Shown: positions 45,252 through 54,073, counted from the first letter of the stretch. The stretch is DNA of 64,000 bases from Candidatus Omnitrophota bacterium (GCA_020632575.1 JACKFH010000009.1:62001-126000); one strand, 5' to 3'. Notes: generated by a model not told the origin, from the letters alone. Program-made: numbers and translations.

Positions 45252-46895
45252 ATGAGAAAAAGGGGCGCCGATACGCGAGTCGATCTTGGAATCCTCATGC
45301 TGCTGGCCATCACCGCAGTGGCATTCGGAGAGGCGGATCCGGGGAATCAGGCTCCGACGGTGGGTGTATTCGATGGAGTCCTTCGCGAACCCCCGCTTTC
45401 CATAAACCTTCCCGACCAAGAGATTGCCATCGCCTATCAAAGAGCCGCCACACAAAATGTTCTGGCGGCTGTCAACCCTGCAATTTTTTTCGGTTACTGG
45501 TCGGTTTGCGCGGATGGTGTCGGGTTCGGTCATGGTTGCACTTATCCGGCTCTTGATGGACACCAGATGGCCGATGCACTCCTTTGGTTGGGAGAGATCG
45601 AAGTGGTCAGGGCCAATTGGAATTATGTTCGCTCCTTCCAACGCCCGAACGGACAGCTCCCCTTCGCCATCCTGCCCTCGATGGCCGGGGAGTCGATCGG
45701 GCGCGATGATTCTCGCGCCACGGTGGATTCCAACGGGGGCCTCTACCAACACTGGGTCCCCGCCGATCCGCTACGGGCGCTGGGTTACCCCACGTATATC
45801 CAAAATGCCGATGTGATTTTCCGGTTGACACAGGATCGGCAGTGGCTCAACGACCAGTTGCCATCCATCAACCTCGCGGCGGATTTTCTTGCATCGTTAA
45901 CCACACCCGAGGGCGCCGTGGCGGGCGCGGGTTATTATGTCGAACGGCCCACCCGGGTCGAGTACGATGGAGTTGCCCAATGCTATTCGGCGGACGCTTT
46001 TCGTCGGGTTGCCGACCTCAACAGGATCGCGGGCAAATCCGAGAAGGCAAGGGATTATCGGGAATACGCCGAGCGAATCGAGAAACATTTTCGCGACCAG
46101 TTCTGGGTGGGCGATCACTTTGCCGAATACATTCATCCGGAACGGGGAGTCATCGCAACGCACGGGCTCACCGATGTGGACTGGAGCGCGATCGCCACCG
46201 GAGTCGCTGATGCGAAACAAGTCGCCAAACTCTGGCCACAACTCAAGAATGAAGAATTGTTCCGATATGGCGGGATGCCCACTGGGATCGCAACACATCC
46301 CGAGGCCTATGAAGATTGGGAGTTTGCCTACGACGACCGGATGGACTTGGCCGCCATGGGGCGAGTCTGGTATCTCGAGTGTTGGGCGCGGGCGCGTATG
46401 GGGGACGGAGAAGGGCTTGTCGAGGCCATTCGGCGGGTATGCGAAGTGGGGCGTGAGAGTGGGTATTACTGGCGTGAGCGGTACGGCGAACAAGGCGGTT
46501 TCGGCGCGGAGAAGTATTGTGAATACCCCGCGAACCTCATCCGGATTATTCAGCGCTTCCTTTTCGGGGTCGAACACCGGCTCGATGGAGGGTTGGCTTT
46601 GGCTCCGACCGCGCCCGACTCCTTTTGGGAATCTGGATTTGGTCAAACGCTATCCTGGCGCGACCGTCGGTTATCCTATCGGATGCATGACAACGAGATG
46701 GAGGGGGAGTATGTCGGGCAGGCCACACAGGAACTCCGAGTAAAATTCCGCGACTCAACAACTCCAGCGAAGGTCACCCTTGAATTCAACGAAAGCCAAG
46801 TGGAGCCGAATATCGAAGACGGTTGGATTGTCTTCGAATTACCCGCGGCCTCGATGGACCAGCCATGTAGATTTCATTTGCAGCAGGAAGGGTAA
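45252..46895 (+). CDS. Secreted six-hairpin glycosidase (trehalase/GH15/GH63-like)
   Basis: 547 residues from ATG 45252, with a signal peptide (LGILMLLAITAVAFG). The repeated helical pattern and conserved aromatic/acidic segments fit an (alpha/alpha)6 barrel: GHGCTYPALDGHQMADALLW, VDSNGGLYQHWVPADPLRAL, YYWRERYGEQGGFGAEKYCE, YPANLIRIIQRFLFGVEH. The C-terminus is a small beta domain. The closest groups are glucoamylase/trehalase-like enzymes; the substrate is unknown. It is the last intact gene before the decayed Rhs array. Confidence 0.7.
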   Translation: MRKRGADTRVDLGILMLLAITAVAFGEADPGNQAPTVGVFDGVLREPPLSINLPDQEIAIAYQRAATQNVLAAVNPAIFFGYWSVCADGVGFGHGCTYPALDGHQMADALLWLGEIEVVRANWNYVRSFQRPNGQLPFAILPSMAGESIGRDDSRATVDSNGGLYQHWVPADPLRALGYPTYIQNADVIFRLTQDRQWLNDQLPSINLAADFLASLTTPEGAVAGAGYYVERPTRVEYDGVAQCYSADAFRRVADLNRIAGKSEKARDYREYAERIEKHFRDQFWVGDHFAEYIHPERGVIATHGLTDVDWSAIATGVADAKQVAKLWPQLKNEELFRYGGMPTGIATHPEAYEDWEFAYDDRMDLAAMGRVWYLECWARARMGDGEGLVEAIRRVCEVGRESGYYWRERYGEQGGFGAEKYCEYPANLIRIIQRFLFGVEHRLDGGLALAPTAPDSFWESGFGQTLSWRDRRLSYRMHDNEMEGEYVGQATQELRVKFRDSTTPAKVTLEFNESQVEPNIEDGWIVFELPAASMDQPCRFHLQQEG

Positions 46896-46906
46896 TAACA
46901 ATGCCG

Positions 46907-47195
46907 GGAGAAAGAGGATCGGGCTCCCACAGCCATTTTTCATTCCAGGTTCTGAAATTTTCTCCTCCTTCATCGCCTGGGTCAGGTTCCCGTTCTTGTC
47001 GTACTCGTAAGACCAACGCTCATCCCCGTCCGCCCGCTCCACGAGGCCCCCGTGTAGCGCTTCTTCAACTGGTTCAGCGTATTGTACTCGTAAGTCCAGT
47101 CCACCGAAATCTCCGTCGTCGCGTCCACCGCCTCAATCGAAAGCGAGGTGCGGTTTCCGACTTTATCATACCCGTATTCGTTAGCCTGCATTCCA
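46907..47195 (-). pseudogene. Rhs core fragment, copy C
   Basis: Rhs/YD-repeat coding on the minus strand: NEYGYDKVGNRTSLSIEAVD, TYEYNTLNQLKKRY, ERWSYEYDKNGNLTQAM. It breaks frame near 47060 and fades out near 46910, where EKASGTWDEKLRWEYDW of the other copies has decayed. It is the only copy in which genuine Rhs sequence (YGYDKVGNRTSL) precedes the SIEAVDATTEIS boundary shared by all copies. Confidence 0.75.
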
Positions 47196-47414
47196 AGCAT
47201 CGGGAATTAGGGGTTGGAAACCATTCCCTTAAACTCGGATGTTGATCGTATCTCCATACTCCAATTACTGCATCCCCGATAGAATCCGTTCCGTTTGTTG
47301 GTGCATATACGTGGATCGTTTTTTGCAATTCTCCGGTTCGAGAGGTCCCTCACCAAAGGCAAGTCCGACTATCCCTATCAAGATGCTTCGTTTGGAGGTG
47401 GAGAGTCATTAATT

Positions 47415-47722
47415 TCAAATTCCGTACCTTCGCAGAATTTCACTATGAACCCCTTTGAACCTTGGGGAGTGAATTACCAAAGGGTGTTGATCCTCGCCCT
47501 TGAACTCTAGTATCACGTCACACTCATCGAGTGAATCGAAGATCTTTAAAACATCCATTGAATTAAGCAGTTCCAATTTACTCCAAAATCCTTAACTAAG
47601 ATTGCACTTCCGCTTTGTTTCTGCGTCTGGCACCCAAAAATGAACCAGGAACCAATTAAGACAAGTACAAGAATAATACGCACAATAACTTTCGGGTAGA
47701 TTAATGTAACTATGTCAACCAT
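47415..47722 (-). pseudogene. Small lipoprotein gene, candidate immunity to tip B (frameshifted)
   Basis: Begins MVDIVTLIYPKVIVRIILVL and runs to Cys31 in SWFIFGCQTQKQSG, a plausible lipoprotein signal. The frame stops at 47546 after NCLIQWMF. A shift near 47578 would continue with KLELLNSMDVLKIFDSLDEC, DVILEFKGEDQHPLVIHSPR and FKGVHSEILRRYGI to TCA 47415. It lies directly downstream of Rhs tip B, the usual place of an immunity gene, and like the lipoprotein behind tip A carries an FGC lipobox. No family recognised. Confidence 0.5.
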
Positions 47723-47776
47723 CTTGTCGGCACTACAACGGATCAATGTCAAAAACATTCTTGCCAAATTTCATCA

Positions 47777-49141
47777 TCAAGTATTCATCCAGGGCCTGAA
47801 CCCCAAGGAATCTGTCTGGAGTCCCCAGTCATCGAGAACCCTGTTTCCCCAATGTGTCCAAGCGTGTTGTTCAGAACCATTCCGAATTCTTCTCCCTACC
47901 GTTACAGTATGCCAGGTGAATGGACTTATATCCCCAAATATCCAAGTGTTCTCTCTCGGACCCTGTAACATTAGCAAACTCCCAACAACACAGGTCCTTA
48001 GGTCGAGTGATTGCATGGCCAATCTTTCGTGCGCGTTCTCCGCAAGCCTTATAACGTTGTCTATTGTTATCCTGGTTCTCTTTCATTGCCCTTGGGAGAA
48101 CCTTCAATTGCCATTCGGCTCTGGCCTTCGGAAAAAAGGGCACTTGTAATCAATTTTATCTCCAGGCTTATTCCCACTAGGATCTTTTAACTTCGTGGGG
48201 TTGCTCTCACAGAAAGCATATGGGTGCTCAAACAAAACACTTACTTTGGAGTGCTCACAAACCGCCCCACCTCGGTATGTGTCATACCACCTCGCCCAGA
48301 AGTAGTAGAACACCGTGAACTCGTCTTTCCACTTTCCCGGTCTGGTGCTCCACGATGCGATGTCATCGCCTGACTGCGCTGTCCCAATCGCTGCCGCCGA
48401 GAACAGCTGACCTCCCGCAGTTCGTTGCCGAAGGCTTCCTTTGCGCGAGTTTCTAGTAATAGGCTCATTTTGTTTTCATACATTTCGGAGTCGTCGAGAC
48501 GCGCTGACAACGGCCGCTGACGGGGTCGTAGGTGTAGTGAGCGATCGTCGGTTTCTCTCGGGGGATGGCGTCGTTGTTGGTGTGGGCCATGTAGACACGT
48601 TTGCCCAGGTGGGAAGCATCGATGGCCCCGGGCGGTGGGTGGAGACCTTCGATGGTGCGCCAAGCGTCGATGGAGTTGAGAAAACGGAGCTGGCGTCGTA
48701 GCGCTCGTCCACTCGCGCCAGGTCGAGGCCGTGGTACTCGTAGCGGCGCCAGGAGACAATCGGGTGGCTGCCGCCGGAGTAGGCGCCATGCTCGATCCGC
48801 TCGGACAGCGCCCCATCGCAGGAGAGGCAGTAGCGGTACTCGACATACCCCTCCGGGATGCCCAGGCCGTTGATGAACTTATCCGCGCGTTCCATCTGAT
48901 CCCTCGGATTCCAATCGTACTCCCACCGCAATTTTTCGTCCCAGGTCCCGGAGGCTTTCTCTTCCTTCATCGCCTGGGTCAGGTTCCCGTTCGCGTCGTA
49001 CTCGTAAGACCAACGCGCATCCCCGTCCGCGCCGCTCCAGGAGGCTCCGTCATACCGCTTCTTCAACTGGTTCAGCGTATTGTACTCGTAAGTCCAGTCC
49101 ACCGAAATCTCCGTCGTCGCGTCCACCGCCTCAATCGAGAA
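47777..49141 (-). pseudogene. Rhs core with C-terminal toxin tip B (possible papain-like), frameshifted
   Basis: The core begins at the shared boundary (SIEAVDATTEISVDWTYEYN) and reads cleanly to about 48710 (CLSCDGALSERIEHGAYSGG, YEYHGLDLARVDERYD). Frameshifts follow. The Rhs end FYYFWARWYDT and HPYAFCESNPTKLKDPSGN marks the core-tip junction. The tip (about 48180-47777) spans two frames: KACGERARKIGHAITRPKDL with CCWEFANVTG, and TWHTVTVG with QHAWTHWGNRVLDDWG. The latter His...Asp arrangement (47821-47872) and the upstream Cys recall papain/transglutaminase-fold toxins; this is inference. Multiple breaks imply it is inactive. Confidence 0.65.
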
Positions 49142-49145
49142 ATGT

Positions 49146-49655
49146 TCATCCAGTTGCTGATAATACGATATCATGAAATCGTATCTTCACTCCCGTGGTT
49201 GCACACCCGCCCGGGATCCAGATTCCAGGGTCCCAGAGGACGGCCTGTGGAGTATATCCTTGTTTCTTTGCTCCGAGGTAAAATGCTGATAATCCCACGA
49301 AATAGTCGCCAGATTTGAATTCTGATTGAGTTGCGTACGAGTATCCTCCAATCTCTGTTTCAAATTCAAATCTCCCTGATGAATCGGTGGTAGATTTACG
49401 TTCAAGGTCTTCATAAAAATGAGGCCCACTCCCTAACATGTAAATTTCTGCTCCCTCGATCGGCTCTGCTGACACAACTCTTCCCATGACCACGGCGTGG
49501 ATCAACTCGTCACCAGAAATTGGATTTGAGGAAGTGGCAGCGTCTTTTTCAAATTGATCAATTTGCCGTGATTCACTATTCCCATCATTCGACGAACAGC
49601 CAAAAGCCAGTAATGTTGAAAATAACATAATGTGAACTCTGAACGATCTTGGCAT
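49146..49655 (-). CDS. Small lipoprotein, candidate immunity protein to tip A
   Basis: 169 residues from ATG 49655, preceded by AAGGGG; the frame opens earlier at 49763 inside the spacer. The signal reaches Cys20 (MPRSFRVHIMLFSTLLAFGC), a plausible though imperfect lipobox, followed by SSNDGNSES. The mature part has a beta-sandwich character resembling a carboxypeptidase regulatory-like fold (GRVVSAEPIEGAEIYMLGSG, TTDSSGRFEFETEIGGYSYA). It starts 28 nt after the metallopeptidase tip stop and ends 5 nt before the next Rhs core copy. That position suggests immunity; no immunity family is recognised. Confidence 0.6.
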   Translation of the reverse strand: MPRSFRVHIMLFSTLLAFGCSSNDGNSESRQIDQFEKDAATSSNPISGDELIHAVVMGRVVSAEPIEGAEIYMLGSGPHFYEDLERKSTTDSSGRFEFETEIGGYSYATQSEFKSGDYFVGLSAFYLGAKKQGYTPQAVLWDPGIWIPGGCATTGVKIRFHDIVLSATG

Positions 49656-49683
49656 TGGAAATCCCCTTCTATTTGGAAACGCC

Positions 49684-51127
49684 TTATGGATGGAATTTCT
49701 CGCCACAGTAGTATGGCAAGGCTGAACATCTGTTAATGCTAGTCTTTGATTCAACGTAGTCATTTACGGTAAAGCCAGTTCCATCTTCTTGCGGATGGAC
49801 ACAACCGCAATGATGCCCGAGTTCGTGCAATAGCGTATGCGGAATCTGGGCGAAACTTGTGATATTATTCATGCATATACGCGTAAAAGTGTGAGGTAAC
49901 TCTTTGCCGATGGGAGGAAGACCTCCTTTAACTGGATCTACCACACCAGAGTAGTCGACATCTGTCTCACCACATCTTGTTTTGGTTGTGCAGCATCTTG
50001 AGCAAAGGATTGCTTCATTATCGTTATATCTGTTAAGTAAACACGAATATAATTTTTTTGACATCTTGGCCCCTTTACTCTTTTCCAACAATTGTTTCGA
50101 AGAAACAATCGCATTTCTAAGCTGAGCGACCTCAACGTCGTCACAAGATGGCTCACCGTTAGAATACTTCTCGGCTTTAGCCCGGAGATTACCATCAACG
50201 TCGGAAAAATTTATTGGATCATTACCGGAAAAGGTGTAAGGTTGAATATAATACTTGCATTGAATTCTGTCTCTCTTCACAAACCGCCCCACCTCCGGGT
50301 CATACCACCTCGCCCAGAAGTAGTAGAGGCCCGTGAAATCATCCTTCCATTTTCCCGTTTGGTGCTCCACGATCCTATCACCCGCCGCGCCGTCCCAATC
50401 GCTGCCGCCAAAGACATTGACGGGGAGTTCATTCCCAAAAAAGCTTCTTGGGTGAAGTGGTAGGCTTCATTGCCGGAGTCGTCGAGGACGCTGACCACGT
50501 TGCCGACGGGGTCGTAGGTGTAGTAGAAATCCTCGGTGGTGTCGGGAGTCGCGTCGTTGTTGGTGTGGGTGTAGACGCGTTTGCCGAGGAGGGAGCCGAT
50601 GGCGCCGGGCCTGTGGGTGGAGACCTCCAGGGTGCGCCAGGGGTCGCCGCTGTCGATTGTGCCGCCGGATGTGTCATAGCGCTCGTCCACTCGCACCAGG
50701 TCGAGGCCGTGGTACTCGTAGCGTTGCCAGGAGACAATCGGGTGGCTGCCGCCGGAGTAGGCGCCATGCTCGATCCGCTCGGACAGCGCCCCATCGCAGG
50801 AGAGGCAGTAGCGGTACTCGACATACCCCTCCGGGATGCCCAGGCCGTTGATGAACTTATCCGCGCGTTCCATCTGATCCCTCGGATTCCAATCGTACTC
50901 CCACCGCAATTTTTCGTCCCAGGTCCCGGAGGCTTTCTTCACCTGCATTCGCCTGGGTCAGGTTCCCGTTCGCGTCAGAGTACTCGCGGAGACCAACGCG
51001 CATCCCCGTCCGCGCCGCTCAGGAGGAATCCGTTCATATCCAGCGCTTCTTCAACTGGTTCAGCGTATTGTACTCGCTGAGTCCAGTCCACCGAAATCTC
51101 CGTCGTCGCGTTTCACCGCCTCAATCG
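49684..51127 (-). pseudogene. Rhs core with zinc-metallopeptidase toxin tip A (one to several frameshifts)
   Basis: From about 50948 down, the core reads cleanly (KASGTWDEKLRWEYDW, YVEYRYCLSCDGALSERIEH, YTYDPVGNVVSVLDDSGNEA). It shifts once at a run of six T (about 50441-50446) and then continues through GNELPVNVFGGSDWDG to TGLYYFWARWYDPEVGRFVK and the junction DPINFSDVDGN. The tip of about 165 residues contains HTLLHELGHHCGC (HELGHH at 49810-49827), a zincin HExxH motif, and many Cys residues. It ends CGEKFHP at 49684. The 5' part (50950-51115) differs from copy B by many 1-4-nt insertions. Confidence 0.75.
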
Positions 51128-51326
51128 CCATCGTTCCAAAATCTCGATCGTGCGTCAGAACGATCCGCTGCTCGTTCAATCCTTTCTCCAAAATCTTCAA
51201 GTCGGAGGCCCCCCTCATGACAGCCTCCTGGATGCTTTGTACGGAGAGGCCTTTGCGGCGCATGTACTCCACAACTGCGGGATCTATGTTCTCATCGGCA
51301 AGCCATGAGAACTCGGTTACCTTCAT
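51060..51326 (-). CDS. DUF5615 PIN-like toxin, C-terminus replaced by Rhs sequence
   Basis: 88 residues. FSWLADENIDPAVVEYMRRK, then IVLTHDRDFGTM are the acidic active-site segments of the DUF5615/Mut7-C-like PIN nuclease fold. The normal family continues for about 30 more residues after DRDFGT. Here it runs directly into the Rhs boundary (AIEAV) and out-of-frame Rhs core, ending DFGGLDSASTIR. The start ATG 51326 overlaps the stop of the DUF433 gene (ATGA). Probably truncated by the same recombination that placed the Rhs copy here. Confidence 0.75.
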   Translation of the reverse strand: MKVTEFSWLADENIDPAVVEYMRRKGLSVQSIQEAVMRGASDLKILEKGLNEQRIVLTHDRDFGTMAIEAVKRDDGDFGGLDSASTIR

Positions 51327-51553
51327 CTGGAAGTCCCGGGGGAAAGCAGAATCTCGTTTTCTAGAAAATGAGCGGCGTATTGCACCGCCTGTTCGACATC
51401 CTCGGCGGCAAGGTGAGGATATCTCTCGACAATGGTGGCGATGCTTCCGCCACTGGCCAGAAGTTCCAGAATGAATTCAACGCTGATGCGGGTCCCTTTG
51501 ATGCAGGGTTTTCCGCCAAGGATTTCGGGATCGCAGGTAATTCTTTCAAACAT
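51323..51553 (-). CDS. DUF433 antitoxin
   Basis: 76 residues from ATG 51553 (MFERITCDPEILGGKPCIKG), preceded by GAGGTGA; the frame also opens at GTG 51562. The GKPCIKGTRISVEFILELLA segment and the helix-turn-helix that follows (GSIATIVERYPHLAAEDVEQ) define DUF433, the usual partner of DUF5615 in type II toxin-antitoxin pairs. Intact. It stands between two Rhs fragments. Confidence 0.85.
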   Translation of the reverse strand: MFERITCDPEILGGKPCIKGTRISVEFILELLASGGSIATIVERYPHLAAEDVEQAVQYAAHFLENEILLSPGTSR

Positions 51554-51615
51554 TTCCGTCACCTCGAATCCATTTTACCGTGAATACCATTGGAATTGCC
51601 AGAAGAAAGGAGATT

Positions 51616-51725
51616 CGCACGTTCCATCTGGTCCCTCGGATTCCACTCGTACTCCCACCGCAATTTTTCGTCCCAGGTCCCGGAGGCTTTCTCTTTCTTC
51701 ATCGCCTGGGTCAGGCGCTCGTTCG
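51616..51725 (-). pseudogene. Rhs core fragment upstream of the TA pair
   Basis: About 110 nt nearly identical to the other cores: LTQAMKKEKASGTWDEKLRW, EYEWNPRDQMERA. It is bounded on one side by the zinc-ribbon gene and on the other by the DUF433 gene. It is the trace of a fourth Rhs copy. Confidence 0.75.
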
Positions 51726-51753
51726 CCTCCGCGATCTCAACCCGTGCGACAAC

Positions 51754-52059
51754 CTATTTGAAAATCTTCGAGAGGCTCCCCATGAAGCCGGTCTTTCCGC
51801 GGACTTCGATGAGGGTGTCGACCTCGTCCCTGTCGAAGAAGAGTCCCTCGCATTCCGTGCACTTGTCGACCAGGATGTTCTCGATATTGACTTCTTCCAT
51901 GTCATGACCGCACTTCGGGCATTTCATCCAATGCGTGTTCTTCCGAAGTTCTTTGTCCTCCTCGGCCCTCTTGGCGTCGATCTTCTTGCGACGCTCCTCG
52001 ATCAACTTCTGGTTGTGCTGGTGAAAAAATTCGTCTTCTTTAGCGATCTTCTGGTCCAT
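51754..52059 (-). CDS. TFIIB-type zinc-ribbon protein
   Basis: 101 residues. A charged helical N-terminus (HNQKLIEERRKKIDAKRAEE) is followed by a zf-TFIIB domain, CPKCGHDMEEVNIENILVDK then CTECEGLFFDRDEVDTLI. The four Cys likely bind one zinc ion. The C-terminus is a short basic helix (FMGSLSKIFK). Such proteins are widespread and uncharacterised. It lies 127 nt from polX, with a hairpin repeat between them. Confidence 0.8.
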   Translation of the reverse strand: MDQKIAKEDEFFHQHNQKLIEERRKKIDAKRAEEDKELRKNTHWMKCPKCGHDMEEVNIENILVDKCTECEGLFFDRDEVDTLIEVRGKTGFMGSLSKIFK

Positions 52060-52087
52060 GCTTTTTGACTGCCTCCTGATTTTGAAA

Positions 52088-52182
52088 CCCCTCCCCCTAG
52101 CCCCCTCCCCGCACTGCGGGGAGGGGGGATGAAAGAGTCGTTCCCCCTCTCCACAAAGTGGAGAGGGGGCTAGGGGGAGAGG
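52088..52182. repeat. Double C/G-rich hairpin repeat, copy 2
   Basis: Same order and nearly the same sequence as 38930-39019: CCCCTCCCCCTAGCCCCCTC, GCACTGC, then CCCCCTCTCCAC-AAA-GTGGAGAGGGGG and CTAGGGGGAGAGG. The outer arms vary together (TAA/TTA in copy 1, TAG/CTA in copy 2), so pairing is preserved. Confidence 0.85.
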
Positions 52183-52186
52183 TTCC

Positions 52187-53911
52187 TTATTTTTTCAATA
52201 ACGACAAAAACTCCTTCAGGGAACGCGTGTTGGCCACATGCTCCTTGGTCAAACCCGCTTTCCTCGCCACATTGATCCCGTAACGGTTGTCCGAGATTCC
52301 TTGGGTGTTGTGCGCGTCGGGGTTGATGATGAATAAGATGCCACGATCCCGGATTTCGAGACAAGTCCTCCAATCCAAATCGAGACGATGCGGGTTCGCG
52401 TTGATTTCGATCCACTTCCCGTTCTTTTCGGTGGCGTCCAGAACCTTGCTCATATTGAAAACATATTCATCGCGCTGCTGCAGAAGCCGCCCGGTCATGT
52501 GCCCCAAGAAGGTGATGCCGGGGCTCTCGATCGCCTTGATCAAACGCTTGGTCATCGTCTCCGAGTCGAGGTTGAAAATGCTGTGGACCGAGGCGACCGC
52601 GTAATCGAGATCGGACAACACCTCTTCCGCGAAATCGAGGGAGCCGTCTTTAAGGATGTCCACCTCCGAGCCCTTCAGCAGGCGAATCTCCTTGTGCTTC
52701 TTATTGAATGCGTCGATCTCTTCGATCTGTTTCGCCAACCGTTTCTCATCGAGACCATTCGCGTAAAAGGCCGCTTTGCTGTGATCGCCAATGCCAAAGT
52801 ATTCATACCCCAATTCGGCTGCGGCTTCGGCCATCTCCTCGAGGCTCGCCTTTCCATCGCTGGCGGTGGTGTGGCAATGCAGCGTCCCCTTAAGATCGTC
52901 GTAGTCGATCAGCTCCGGCAGTTCATCTTTTTCGGCCCACTCGATTTCGTGACGCCCCTCGCGCAATTCCGGCGGGATCTCCTTGAGCTCCAACTTCGAA
53001 AAGATCTCCGCCTCGTCTTTGCAGCCGATACGGGTGTCGTCCTCCTTGAAATACCCGTACTCGTTCATCTTTAGGCCATACTCCTTGGCCCGCGCCCTCA
53101 TCTGAGTATTGTGATCCTTGCTACCCGTGAAGTAATGCACCGCGAAGGGGAACTCCTCATCCGAGACCACCCGAAGATCGGCGTTCATTCCATTCTCTAG
53201 CACAACACTCGCCTTCGTCTCCCCATGACCCGAAACCGAAGTGACCGAATCATGCTCGACAAAGGCTTTCAAAATCGGTTCCGGTTTCTTGCTGCTGACG
53301 ACGATATCGATATCTTTCACCGTCTCCCGCTTCCGACGTAGCGAACCGCAGAGACTGACACGGATCGTCCCCCTCTGCTTCTTCAACAGTTCGAGCAGAG
53401 GGACCGCCGCCTCTTCGGCTACCGGATAGAGCACCCGCTCCGAAAACTTCCGGACATGCTCGATCCCATCCAGAATCTTTTCCTCGGTCTTCTTCCCGAA
53501 GCCATCCAGCTCCTCGAGTTTCCCCTCCTTGCAGGCCGCTTCCAACTTTTCGAGCGAATCGATTTCAAGTTTCGAGTAGAGCGCCTTAACCTTCTTCGGC
53601 CCCAGATTGGGAACTTTTAACAGGTCGAACAGAGTCGAGGGGAACTGAGCCCTCAGGTTGGAGTAGTATTCCAATTCCCCCGTGGTCGCCAATGTCTCAA
53701 TTTTCTCCTTCAGCGCCTTCCCGATTCCTTTGATCTCTTCCAGTTCCTCGGACTCAATCAGTTCGGCCAAACTCTCTGTCCGCGCCTCGAGCGCCCGCGC
53801 CCCCGCCGAATAAGCCCGAGTCTTAAACGGATTCTCTCCGGAGAGTTCGAGCAGAGTTCCGATCTCCTCCAGAATGTTGACGATTTCTTTCTTTTCCAAT
53901 TTGAGGTCCAT
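52187..53911 (-). CDS. polX: DNA polymerase X family protein (PolX) with PHP domain
   Basis: 574 residues. Two helix-hairpin-helix parts (LEEIKGIGKALKEKIETL; LLKVPNLGPKKVKALYSKL) precede the nucleotidyltransferase motif GSLRRKRETVKDIDIVV. A C-terminal PHP domain has metal ligands in HCHTTASDGKASLEE, GDHSKAAF and GSEVDILKDG. Bacterial PolX enzymes fill gaps and have 3'-5' exonuclease activity in base-excision repair. ATG 53911 (MDLKLEKKEIVNILEEIG) fits the family; the frame extends upstream without a good ribosome site. Confidence 0.93.
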   Translation of the reverse strand: MDLKLEKKEIVNILEEIGTLLELSGENPFKTRAYSAGARALEARTESLAELIESEELEEIKGIGKALKEKIETLATTGELEYYSNLRAQFPSTLFDLLKVPNLGPKKVKALYSKLEIDSLEKLEAACKEGKLEELDGFGKKTEEKILDGIEHVRKFSERVLYPVAEEAAVPLLELLKKQRGTIRVSLCGSLRRKRETVKDIDIVVSSKKPEPILKAFVEHDSVTSVSGHGETKASVVLENGMNADLRVVSDEEFPFAVHYFTGSKDHNTQMRARAKEYGLKMNEYGYFKEDDTRIGCKDEAEIFSKLELKEIPPELREGRHEIEWAEKDELPELIDYDDLKGTLHCHTTASDGKASLEEMAEAAAELGYEYFGIGDHSKAAFYANGLDEKRLAKQIEEIDAFNKKHKEIRLLKGSEVDILKDGSLDFAEEVLSDLDYAVASVHSIFNLDSETMTKRLIKAIESPGITFLGHMTGRLLQQRDEYVFNMSKVLDATEKNGKWIEINANPHRLDLDWRTCLEIRDRGILFIINPDAHNTQGISDNRYGINVARKAGLTKEHVANTRSLKEFLSLLKK

Positions 53912-54015
53912 GAGGGAAATAATGATTTGTGGTGGAAATTGCCGCAAGAGGGAAAGAACGAAAATCATGGAGTGGAGACTTCAGTCTCCTGGGCCACGAC
54001 CTGCCACGGTGTGCT

Positions 54016-54073
54016 CGCGCGGAGTTGTACTCCGTGCGAAGATTTTTAAGAGGAGTTCCACTCCTCGTGACAC
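54016..54073 (+). repeat. Hairpin repeat beside a restriction-enzyme remnant, copy 1
   Basis: CGGAGT-TGT-ACTCCG and GAGGAGT-TCC-ACTCCTC separated by TGCGAAGA. The same pair is at 54635-54686. Confidence 0.7.

Noticed and set aside
46896..51760. An insertion sequence or integron carrying the Rhs cassettes
   Set aside because: No transposase, integrase, terminal inverted repeats or attC-like sites were seen; only the common core border is evident.
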